Assembly: GCA_034003955.1 (NCBI GenBank)
Contig: JAVEXO010000006.1
Span: forward strand, 17,685 to 81,684
Source of the DNA: SZUA-370 sp034003955
Lineage (GTDB): Bacteria; Spirochaetota; Spirochaetia; Treponematales; UBA12059
Direction: 5' to 3'
Length of the DNA stretch: 64,000 bases
Position 1 is the stretch's first letter. Every line of letters starts with the position of its first letter. A model generated the notes under the pieces. It worked only from the letters and a program-made list of their open reading frames with translations. It was not told where the DNA came from and did no database searches. Shown here piece after piece: positions 44,382-52,187 of the stretch. The translations under genes were made by a program, and so were the position numbers.

Positions 44382-45992
44382 ATGAAGCAAATTTCAGTTA
44401 AACGCGGCTCGTACTACGATTCCGTCTTCCTCATGCTGGCTACGCGAGACCTCAAGGGTCTTGAAGGCGTCAATGACGCCATAGTCGCGATGGCTACTCC
44501 CATGAACGTCGACTTGCTCGGCGACATGGGCTTCTCGAAGACGGATCTCGATGGCTTAGGTCCCAATGACCTGGTCGTCGCCATTGATGCCCGCGACGAT
44601 ACAGCGGCTCAGCTGGCTATAAAAGAAGCATTTGAATCGCTCAACCGTAAGAAGACGGAATCGGCCTCTACGGGCATGACCAAGGTTGGCTCCCTGGATG
44701 CAGCCCTGGAAAGAGTTCCTGAATCAAATATAGCCATCATATCTCTGCCAGGAGCCTACGCAGCTAGAGAGGCTCGAAAGTCACTCATGGCGGGGCTTCA
44801 TGTCATGTTGTTCTCAGACAACGTCACGTTAGAGGATGAGATTGCACTCAAGAAGCTGGCTGTGTCAAAGGGGCTCCTGATGATGGGTCCCGATTGCGGC
44901 ACGGCCATCATCAACGGCAAGCCATTATGCTTCGCCAACGTTGTGAGGCGAGGCCCCATCGGCGTCGTTGCTGCCTCGGGCACAGGGCTACAGGAGACTA
45001 CCTGCCTCATAGACCGCTACGGCTCCGGCATCAGCCAGGCCATTGGCACCGGTGGCCGCGACATGAAGAATGCCGCGGTAGGTGGCATGACCAGCCTCTT
45101 AGCCATCAAGGCTCTATCAGCAGACCCCGCGACAGAGGTCATGCTGGTAGTGGGCAAGCCACCGGCCCCTGATGTAGCGGCCAAGGTCGTCCAGGCTCTC
45201 CGTGAAAGCGGCAAGCCCGCCGTAGTATACTTTCTCGGTGCGGCTCCCTCCAAAGATGAGGCTCGTCTGGCGTTTGCCTCAAATCTTGAGGAAGCGGCTC
45301 TTCTCGCCACCCTCTTTGCAGAAGGCGCTTCCGACGCAGCGGCGGCTCGTTCTGCCCTCAAGGCAGAGACTGACAGCCAACGGCGCACTCGTCCAGGCAA
45401 GACAGAAATACTAGAACTAGCCCGCTCAGAGGCGGCCAAACTTGCCAAGAACCAGCGCTTCCTTAGAGGCCTGTATACGGGTGGCACCCTGGCAGACGAA
45501 TCGCTGTTCATGGCCCACGCCGAACTCGGTGGTGTCAGATCCAACAACCAGATCGATTCCGCCTGGCTGATGGCCGACCCGCTCCGTTCAGAAGGGCATG
45601 TCATCATCGACCTGGGTGACGACTTCTTCACCTCAGGCAAGCCTCATCCCATGATAGATCCTGCCGCACGAGCGGAGCGCATAGCCAAGGAAGGGGCCGA
45701 CCCTGCAACAGCCGTCATACTGATGGACTGCGTCATAGGCTACGGTTCCCATGCCGACCCGGCAGGTGCCTGCGTAGAGGCCATACGCTCGGCTAAGGCC
45801 TCTGCTACCAAGAATGGTGGCTACCTCCCTATCATAGCCTCTGTAAGCGGAACCCCGGCCGATCCCCAAAATCTAGCCGGGCAGATAGCTAAACTGGAAG
45901 CCGAAGGCGTCATAGTCATGCCCTCTAACTATCGCGCGGCCCTCGTCGCCATAGAGATTGCCAGGATTGCTGCGAAAGGATCTGCGTTATGA
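44382..45992 (+). CDS. allF: FdrA/AllF, acyl-CoA synthetase-like carbamoyltransferase subunit
   Basis: 536 residues related to the succinyl-CoA synthetase alpha/beta fold, FdrA family. Blocks: GLHVMLFSDNVTLEDEIALKK, MGPDCGTAIINGKPLCFANVVRRGPIGVVAASGTGLQE, and a C-terminal Rossmann-like part (AVILMDCVIGYGSHADPAG, VIVMPSNYRAALVAIEIARIA). In E. coli this subunit takes part in oxamate + carbamoyl phosphate interconversion in allantoin use. It overlaps the AllG gene by four bases. TATACT at 44350-44355 may provide an internal promoter. Confidence 0.9.
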   Translation: MKQISVKRGSYYDSVFLMLATRDLKGLEGVNDAIVAMATPMNVDLLGDMGFSKTDLDGLGPNDLVVAIDARDDTAAQLAIKEAFESLNRKKTESASTGMTKVGSLDAALERVPESNIAIISLPGAYAAREARKSLMAGLHVMLFSDNVTLEDEIALKKLAVSKGLLMMGPDCGTAIINGKPLCFANVVRRGPIGVVAASGTGLQETTCLIDRYGSGISQAIGTGGRDMKNAAVGGMTSLLAIKALSADPATEVMLVVGKPPAPDVAAKVVQALRESGKPAVVYFLGAAPSKDEARLAFASNLEEAALLATLFAEGASDAAAARSALKAETDSQRRTRPGKTEILELARSEAAKLAKNQRFLRGLYTGGTLADESLFMAHAELGGVRSNNQIDSAWLMADPLRSEGHVIIDLGDDFFTSGKPHPMIDPAARAERIAKEGADPATAVILMDCVIGYGSHADPAGACVEAIRSAKASATKNGGYLPIIASVSGTPADPQNLAGQIAKLEAEGVIVMPSNYRAALVAIEIARIAAKGSAL

Positions 45993-47425
45993 CAGACAGG
46001 ACAAAGAACCCTATACTCGATCTTTTTTCTTCAGAACTATCCTCGGTCAATCTGGGGCTCGAGTCATTTGCAGAAAACCTCGTGCATACCGGAGCCAAGG
46101 CCACCCATGTAGAATGGCGTCCACCTGCCGGCGGCAACCGCAAGGCCATAGACGCTCTAGACGCCATACAGGCCGGCTGTACCATCGACGTTGAGAAGGC
46201 CAATACCGAGGCAGTTCGCCGCATCCTGGATGCCGAGCCAACGGTCATAGGCATAGGCATAGCCAAGGACGTAGTTCCCGGCATGGAACCCAACCTTGTC
46301 CTACACGCAGGCCCCCCTGTGGCCTGGGAGAAGATGTGTGGCCCCATGCGCGGCGCCGTCATAGGCGGCCTCATATTCGAAGGCCTCGCCAGGAACCCAG
46401 AGGAAGCAGCTACCCTGGCCGCCTCAGGCAAGATTCGCTTCGACCCCTGCCACCACCACGACGCCGTTGGCCCCATGGCCGGCATCATGACCGCCAACAT
46501 GCCCGTCTGGATAGTTGAGAACAAGGCTTTTGGGAACAAGGCCTACTGCACCCTCAACGAGGGCCTGGGCAAGGTTCTGCGCTACGGCGCCTACTCGGAT
46601 GAGGTCATAGAACGCCTCGAGTGGATGCGCGACGAGCTGGCACCAATTCTCGTAGAAGCACTCAAGCTGTACGGCCCGATTGACATGAAGAGCATCATTG
46701 CCCAGATACTGCAGATGGGTGACGAAGGCCACAATAGAAACAGGGCCGGCACCTCCTTGATAATACGAGAGCTGGCGCCCCATATCGTGATGCTCAATCG
46801 TCCTAAGGAAGAGTTGTCAAAGGCGCTCGCCTTCCTCAACGCCAACGACCACTTCTTCCTCAACCTGACCATGCCTAGCGCCAAGTGCGCGGTAGACGCC
46901 GCTGCCGGCATAGAAGGCAGCACCATCATCACGACCATGGCGCGCAATGGCACCGAGTTTGGCATCAAGCTGTCAGGCTTGCCTGGCAAGTGGTTTACCG
47001 GCCCCGCCGGCGTCGTTGAAGGCCTCTACCTCCCCGGATACGGGCCAGAACATGCCTCGCGTGACATAGGCGACTCTGTCATCACCGAGACTTCAGGCAT
47101 CGGCGGCTTCGCCATGGCCGCGGCGCCAGCCATCGTCAAGTTCGTAGGTGGCTCACCCCAGGACGCCATAGACGTCACGATGCGCATGTATGAGATAACG
47201 AATGCCGAAAGCGAGTCATACCGTATACCGGCTCTAGACTTCAGGGGTACGCCCACTGGCATAGACGTTCGCAAGATTGTGGAGACAGGCATACTTCCAG
47301 CCATCAATACCGGTATAGCCCACAAGGACCCCGGCATAGGCATGGTAGGCGCCGGCCTGGTCAAACCGCCCGAGAATGCATTCAGGGATGCACTTGTGGC
47401 CTTTGCAGAAAAGTACGCGAAATGA
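45989..47425 (+). CDS. allG: DUF1116 protein, AllG-type carbamoyltransferase subunit
   Basis: 478 residues of DUF1116 (YlbE/AllG family). Blocks: HVEWRPPAGGNRKAIDALDAIQAG, GPPVAWEKMCGPMRGAVIGGLIFEGLA, FDPCHHHDAVGPMAGIMTANMPVWIVEN and MGDEGHNRNRAGTSLIIREL. The His-rich HHHDAVGP and DEGHNRN segments may hold active-site residues. The last 17 or so codons recur 149 bases further on as a broken copy. Confidence 0.9.
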   Translation: MTDRTKNPILDLFSSELSSVNLGLESFAENLVHTGAKATHVEWRPPAGGNRKAIDALDAIQAGCTIDVEKANTEAVRRILDAEPTVIGIGIAKDVVPGMEPNLVLHAGPPVAWEKMCGPMRGAVIGGLIFEGLARNPEEAATLAASGKIRFDPCHHHDAVGPMAGIMTANMPVWIVENKAFGNKAYCTLNEGLGKVLRYGAYSDEVIERLEWMRDELAPILVEALKLYGPIDMKSIIAQILQMGDEGHNRNRAGTSLIIRELAPHIVMLNRPKEELSKALAFLNANDHFFLNLTMPSAKCAVDAAAGIEGSTIITTMARNGTEFGIKLSGLPGKWFTGPAGVVEGLYLPGYGPEHASRDIGDSVITETSGIGGFAMAAAPAIVKFVGGSPQDAIDVTMRMYEITNAESESYRIPALDFRGTPTGIDVRKIVETGILPAINTGIAHKDPGIGMVGAGLVKPPENAFRDALVAFAEKYAK

Positions 47426-47502
47426 TAAAGACTTCGGGCGGTTTAGCGCGCATGGACGCGCGCTCATGCACCGGCGGGTGCAGCGAAGCGAACCCGAACG
47501 TC

Positions 47503-47580
47503 ATGGATGACGCGCCGCCCGAGAATGCATTCAGGGATGCACTCGTGGCCTTTGCGGAAAAGTACGCTGTAAAAGGATAA
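47503..47580 (+). pseudogene. Duplicated 3' tail of the DUF1116 gene
   Basis: Bases 47515-47567 repeat 47366-47418 with two mismatches. In frame they give a 25-residue reading frame from ATG 47503 to TAA 47580 whose core PPENAFRDALVAFAEKYA equals the end of AllG. No ribosome site. The stretch between the copies holds short GC-rich hairpins (for example TGCACC-GGCG-GGTGCA). It looks like a recombination scar. Confidence 0.75.
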
Positions 47581-47635
47581 CGAAGAGGATAAGAGTATAA
47601 GAGGAAAGAATGAGATGAATAAAGAGAGAGATGGG

Positions 47636-47989
47636 GAGATAGACGAATGAGCAGGCGCTCCGATCAGAGAGCCCTGTTCATGCTTCATCCCTTTTTCTCT
47701 TATTCTCTTTGTTCAAATTACGTATCATACAAGTACATTTAGGAGGTTTTTATGAAGATGATNNNNNNNNNNNNNNNNNNNNNNNNNNNNNNNNNNNNNN
47801 NNNNNNNNNNNNNNNNNNNNNNNNNNNNNNNNNNNNNNNNNNNNNNNNNNNNNNNNNNNNNNGAGATAGACGAATGAGCAGGCGCTCCGATCAGAGAGCC
47901 CTGTTCATGCTTCATCCCTTTTTCTCTTATTCTCTTTGTTCAAATTACGTATCATACAAGTACATTTAGGAGGTTTTTATGAAGATGAT
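47636..47989. repeat. 127-base identical flanks of the assembly gap
   Basis: Bases 47636-47762 are identical to 47863-47989, on either side of 100 N. Both copies hold the same ribosome site and the first codons of the cyclase gene. The length of 127 equals a common de Bruijn k-mer size, so the two contig ends probably overlap and the gap is not real. Confidence 0.85.
47763..47862. other. Assembly gap, 100 N
   Basis: Exactly 100 undetermined bases, the usual placeholder for a gap of unknown length. Confidence 0.99.
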
Positions 47990-48851
47990 TGACTTGACCA
48001 TTCCACTGGGCATCGGCACGCCACCATGGCCAACCTATGAGCCGCTCCAGGTGAAGTACTTCAAGCGCCTGGCACCAAACGGGGCCAACGGCCAGATCGT
48101 GACGCATTCCAACCACATCGGTACCCACCTTGACGGCGAGATTCATTTTTACACGCCTGGCAAGGACATCGCGAGCCTGGACATGGACTTCCTCGTGCAT
48201 GAAGGCGCCATCGTAGACTTGTCTGATATAGCCGGAGACTACGACGTGTATACATCAAAGATGGTAGAAGACCGCGTCGAGGTAAAAGAAGGCGACATTC
48301 TCATCATCCATACCGGTTACCATCACTACGGTTGGGATCAGCCGGCGGGAGATGAAATCCGCTACATGATAAAGCACCCCGGACCTGACCGCGAATTTGC
48401 CGAGTGGGCCAAGAAGAAGAAGCTTCGCTGGATAGGCGTAGACTGCGGTTCTGCCGACCACCCCATGAACACCAAGATCAGAGACTGGATGCCCAAGCAG
48501 GCAGCCGAGTGCGATCGCCACTTCCAGAAGAAGTATGGCAAGACACTCGACGAGGTCTTCGCCGAGGACAAGTACCAGCTTATGCACATAGAGATGTTCA
48601 ACGTTGGCCTCATCCATGCAGAGTGCATAGGTGGTGATATCGATCTCCTCCTCAATCAGAGGGCGACGATAGGCTGTTTCCCCTGGCGTTTCGTAGACGG
48701 AGAGTCAAGCATTGCGCGTATCGTCGCCATGGTGGATGACGATCGTTATGAGAAGCTTATGGCCAAGAAGGCCCGCTGTGAGCTAACCAAGTTTGGCGAC
48801 ATAGCCGGCTCCAAGGCCGTCTGGCTCCACGAAGAAGCCAAAAAGAAGTAG
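47979..48851 (+). CDS. Cyclase-family (KynB/isatin hydrolase-like) metal-dependent hydrolase
   Basis: 290 residues of the cyclase family (PF04199), which includes kynurenine formamidase and isatin hydrolase and cuts amide or lactam bonds. The metal motif HxGTHxD is intact: His46, His50 and Asp52 in HSNHIGTHLDGEIHF. Later blocks IIHTGYHHYGWD and RWIGVDCGSADHPMN also fit. TAGGAGG precedes ATG. Between the carbamoyltransferase and CoA-transferase genes; ring opening of a cyclic ureide is an attractive but unproven role. Confidence 0.88.
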   Translation: MKMIDLTIPLGIGTPPWPTYEPLQVKYFKRLAPNGANGQIVTHSNHIGTHLDGEIHFYTPGKDIASLDMDFLVHEGAIVDLSDIAGDYDVYTSKMVEDRVEVKEGDILIIHTGYHHYGWDQPAGDEIRYMIKHPGPDREFAEWAKKKKLRWIGVDCGSADHPMNTKIRDWMPKQAAECDRHFQKKYGKTLDEVFAEDKYQLMHIEMFNVGLIHAECIGGDIDLLLNQRATIGCFPWRFVDGESSIARIVAMVDDDRYEKLMAKKARCELTKFGDIAGSKAVWLHEEAKKK

Positions 48852-48998
48852 GCCTAATACGAATAATGAACGAAGAGAATAAGGGGAAAAGAGAGTAGAA
48901 AGAGGGGACAAGGGTGGTCGACGATCATCCTTGCCTTTTCTCTATCATTCTTGCCTCTTATTCTCTTATCCTCTTTTTTAGAATTATGGGAGACAGCC

Positions 48999-50192
48999 AT
49001 GTCCAAGCCGCTTGAAGGTATCAAGGTTCTCGATTTAACCCGTGTTTTGGCGGGTCCTTTCTGTACAATGATACTATCGGACCTCGGTGCCGAAATCATA
49101 AAGGTGGAAGTGCCGGGTACAGGCGACGACTCGCGTAGCTTTGGTCCGTTCAAAAACGGTCAGAGCCTCTACTTTGTCAATGTTAATCGCGGCAAGCAAA
49201 GCGTCGCCATTAACTTAAAGACAGCAGAGGGCAAGAAGCTGCTCGTCAATCTAGCCAAGGAATGCGACGTCATCGTTGAAAACTTCAGGCCGGGCACCAT
49301 GGAAAAGCTAGGCCTGGGATGGGAAACCCTCAAGAAGGCAAACCCCAAACTTATCTATGCGGCAGTATCAGGCTTTGGCCATTCAGGGCCCGATTCCGAG
49401 CGGCCAGCCTATGACATCCTTGTGCAGGCCATGGGCGGCGTCATGAGCATCACCGGCTGGCCAGATACACCTCCGACGCGCGTCGGCCTCTCCATGGGAG
49501 ACATCACGGCAGCAGTGTATTGTGCGGTTGGCGTAAACGCCGCCTTGTACCAGCGGGCTACGACAGGACTAGGACAGAAAATAGACGTGTCGATGCTCGA
49601 TTGTCAGCTTTCTATATTAGAAAACGCACTCGTTCGCTACCAGGTCGACGGCAAGGCTCCGGCTCCCCTGGGCACTCGACACCCAACCATCACGCCATTC
49701 CAGGCCTTCAGAGCCAGCGACAAGTGGTTTGTGGTAGCCGTAGGCAACGACGCGCTCTGGAAGAAATTCTGCAAGGCCATGAACCGAGATGACCTGCTCG
49801 CCGATGTACGCTTTACTACAAACGGAGATCGAACAAAGCACTACGAGGAGCTCATGCCAGAATTGGAACGCATGTTCCGCGGCAAGAACCGCCAGGAGTG
49901 GCTTGCCGTGCTTGAGGAGGCGGGTGTGCCAGGCGCACCGGTCAACGCGGTAGATGATGTGATGAAGGATAGACAACTCGCAGCCCGTAATATGTTCGTC
50001 ACTGTTGACGACGACAAAGCGGGCAAAGTCATCATACCCGGCAACCCCATCAAGATGGAAAGCGTACAGGAAAGCCCAACCAGGCCAAAGGCTCCGGCCA
50101 TAGGTGAGCAAACCGATGATATCTTGAAAAGCATACTGGGACTCGATGAGGCAGCCATAGCATCGCTACGTGCACAAGGAGTGGTAGAATGA
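48999..50192 (+). CDS. CaiB/BaiF family (class III) CoA-transferase
   Basis: 397 residues. Moves CoA between carboxylic acids through an aspartyl intermediate. N-terminal LEGIKVLDLTRVLAGPFCTMILSDLGAEIIKVE, VNVNRGKQSVAINLK, RPAYDILVQAMGGVMSITG, and the catalytic Asp168 in GLSMGDITAAVY. The substrate is not told by sequence. ATG 48999 follows GGGAG; four-base overlap with the amidase gene. Confidence 0.94.
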   Translation: MSKPLEGIKVLDLTRVLAGPFCTMILSDLGAEIIKVEVPGTGDDSRSFGPFKNGQSLYFVNVNRGKQSVAINLKTAEGKKLLVNLAKECDVIVENFRPGTMEKLGLGWETLKKANPKLIYAAVSGFGHSGPDSERPAYDILVQAMGGVMSITGWPDTPPTRVGLSMGDITAAVYCAVGVNAALYQRATTGLGQKIDVSMLDCQLSILENALVRYQVDGKAPAPLGTRHPTITPFQAFRASDKWFVVAVGNDALWKKFCKAMNRDDLLADVRFTTNGDRTKHYEELMPELERMFRGKNRQEWLAVLEEAGVPGAPVNAVDDVMKDRQLAARNMFVTVDDDKAGKVIIPGNPIKMESVQESPTRPKAPAIGEQTDDILKSILGLDEAAIASLRAQGVVE

Positions 50193-51535
50193 ACACTATC
50201 CAGAGACCAGCCACGGTATCTCCGGAGCCACTGGCGGCTCTGGCAGCCAGTCTACGTTCAGGCTCGATGCGACTCAAGGACTACATTGAAAAGTCCCTGG
50301 ACAGGGTGGACAGATTCGAAGGTGACGTACACGCCCTCTTACCAGAACCAGGCAGACGAGCCAGGCTCTTGGCAGAAGCCGCCAAACTTGAGGAAGGCTT
50401 CCCTGACCCCGCGACACGTCCGCCCCTATATGGGGTGCTTGTTGGCGTCAAGGATATCTTCGCAGCCGATGGTTTTGAGACAAAGGCAGGTTCCGAACTG
50501 CCTTCCAGCCTGTTTGCCATGCCTCAGGGGCCTGTCGTTACAGCCCTTAGAAACGCTGGTGCCTTGGTATTGGGTAAGACAATTACCACCGAGTTTGCGT
50601 ACTTTGCCCCTGGCCCTACTGCTAACCCCTGGGACACATCGAGAACACCAGGAGGCTCGAGTTCTGGCTCGGCCGCGGCAGTTGCAGCAGGCTTCTGTTC
50701 ACTGGCCCTAGGAACTCAAACGATAGGCTCCATCTCGAGGCCAGCGGCTTTCTGTGGCATAGCCGGCTGGAAACCAAGCTACGAACGCACGAGCCGCGAG
50801 GGCACCGTCCCATTCAGCCCTTCACTCGATCATGTAGGGCTTCTGGCTCCAGACTCTGCAGGACTTGCCTTGGCCGCTCCTCTCATCGCCAAGGACTGGG
50901 ACAGCCTAGAATACGAGGAAGCTGCGGCCCAGTACAGCAAGATACGCCCTATTTTGGCTATTCCAGACGGGCCATATCTTGAGCAGACAGAATCGGCTAC
51001 GCTTGCAGCCTTTGAGGCGACTATTTCTCGCCTGCGTAGCATGGGCTTTTCAATAGTCCGCATTCCCGCCTTCGAAGATATAGACGAAATTAACGAGAGT
51101 CACCGCCGTATATCGGCAGCCGAGATGGAGAGGACGCATCGGGAGTGGTACCCCGTCCACCAAAAAATATACGCACAAGCCACACGAGACCTTATAGAAA
51201 AGGGAGCCAATATAGCCGATAACGAACTGGCTCTTGACTTGAGGCTACGTGAATCTCTAAGGAAGACTCTTGAAGATAGGCTGGAGGATAACGGAGCCGC
51301 ATACTGGATAAGCCCCGCAGCCATAGGGCCGGCACCCGTTGGCCTTGATTCTACCGGCAGCCCCCTCATGAATCTTCCATGGACTAACGCCGGGCTTCCG
51401 ACCCTCACACTTCCGACCCAATGGGTTGTCGACTCTATGCCCATAGGCATACAGTTAGCCTCTCATTTTGGTTCAGATGAGGAGCTTTTGGCTCTTGGAA
51501 CAGTCATGGAATCTTTGCTCAACGTGACCCGTTAA
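50189..51535 (+). CDS. Amidase signature enzyme
   Basis: 448 residues. The Ser-cisSer-Lys triad is visible: Lys88 in GVKDIF, the cis-Ser in TPGGSSSGSAAAVAAG, and Ser181 in GTQTIGSISRPAAFCG. The usual GGSI appears as IGSI. Hydrolyses a carboxamide, for example a monoamide left after carbamoyl removal. Translationally coupled to the CoA-transferase. Last gene of the island; a palindromic unit follows that can act as terminator. Confidence 0.92.
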   Translation: MNTIQRPATVSPEPLAALAASLRSGSMRLKDYIEKSLDRVDRFEGDVHALLPEPGRRARLLAEAAKLEEGFPDPATRPPLYGVLVGVKDIFAADGFETKAGSELPSSLFAMPQGPVVTALRNAGALVLGKTITTEFAYFAPGPTANPWDTSRTPGGSSSGSAAAVAAGFCSLALGTQTIGSISRPAAFCGIAGWKPSYERTSREGTVPFSPSLDHVGLLAPDSAGLALAAPLIAKDWDSLEYEEAAAQYSKIRPILAIPDGPYLEQTESATLAAFEATISRLRSMGFSIVRIPAFEDIDEINESHRRISAAEMERTHREWYPVHQKIYAQATRDLIEKGANIADNELALDLRLRESLRKTLEDRLEDNGAAYWISPAAIGPAPVGLDSTGSPLMNLPWTNAGLPTLTLPTQWVVDSMPIGIQLASHFGSDEELLALGTVMESLLNVTR

Positions 51536-51538
51536 CAA

Positions 51539-51618
51539 CGAGTCCTGTCCCTGCTTTGTTTAAAAAGATAAAGGCCACGCTTTCGCGTGGCCTTTTCTTT
51601 TTAGCAGGGACAGGACTC
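51539..51618. repeat. Palindromic unit with a tRNA-fMet 3' fragment, copy 1
   Basis: Left half 51539-51580 repeats 51726-51767 with one mismatch. A stem of GGCCACGC/GCGTGGCC with loop TTTC (51573-51592) is followed by T-rich sequence and by a 17-base copy (51602-51618) of the tRNA-fMet 3' end. The whole is nearly palindromic and may terminate the amidase operon. Confidence 0.8.
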
Positions 51619-51725
51619 TCCCTCCGGCCTTCGCCATCGTGGCTCAGGCCTATGGGCGCCTCCGTTCGCTTCCGCGCGCATCCCTGCGCGCTCATCCTCG
51701 CTATCGCTCGGCGCTCACTACGGTT
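51619..51725. other. GC-rich spacer between the two tRNA-linked units
   Basis: No gene. Contains GCGCGC-ATCCCT-GCGCGC (hairpin) and the motif GCGCTCACTACGGTTCG (51711-51727), which also occurs at 27575-27590 near tRNA-Val. Confidence 0.5.
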
Positions 51726-51789
51726 CGAGTCCTGTCCCTGCTTTGTTTAAAAAAATAAAGGCCACGCGAAAGCGTGGCCTTTATCCTTT

Positions 51790-51806
<17 letters not shown>
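51726..51806. repeat. Palindromic unit joined to the intact tRNA-fMet, copy 2
   Basis: Second copy, about 187 bases from the first. The stem GGCCACGC/GCGTGGCC is the same but the loop reads GAAA (51760-51779), the reverse complement of TTTC in copy 1, so the hairpin is inverted between copies. The right end is the true 3' end of tRNA-fMet. It can serve as the tRNA terminator. Confidence 0.8.
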
Positions 51807-51862
<56 letters not shown>

Positions 51863-52187
51863 TCGATGTTGTAATGAGGATACAGAAAACGATAAAGAAT
51901 GTCAATAGATTACATGGACTTATGATAAAACAGTGTTCCTTGCGAAAAACGCATACGATAGGGCTAGCATAGTGTATTTGATTCATGCTAAGGTAACAAC
52001 GCAATTAGTATTCCCTCGTCTTATCGGGTTCTTACGGAATTGAGAGGGAACCGTTTCGGCAGCTGCGATTTTCGTACATTCGAAACTGTACCCGGCACTC
52101 ACACCGTCGCGCCCATTCCTTTTGGCATAGCGTCCCGTCGAGTACCGATCATTCTATACGCATATTTTGTCTCACAGGAATGGCTCA
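51863..52187 (+). other. Long leader or spacer before the DEAD-box helicase gene
   Basis: 325 bases without a convincing gene. Long leaders are common for cold-shock RNA helicases, but I cannot place a firm promoter or a known RNA element here. Confidence 0.4.

Larger units (their letters stand above)
47585..48973. repeat. Nested inverted repeats bracketing the cyclase gene
   Basis: Outer arms: 47585-47613 and 48945-48973, 29 bases, inverted, two mismatches. Inner arms: 47699-47715 (also 47926-47942 after the gap) and 48868-48884, 17 bases, inverted, one mismatch. Order is X, Y, cyclase gene, Y', X'. The arms are purine-rich on one strand, so each spacer can also fold on itself. Confidence 0.75.
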
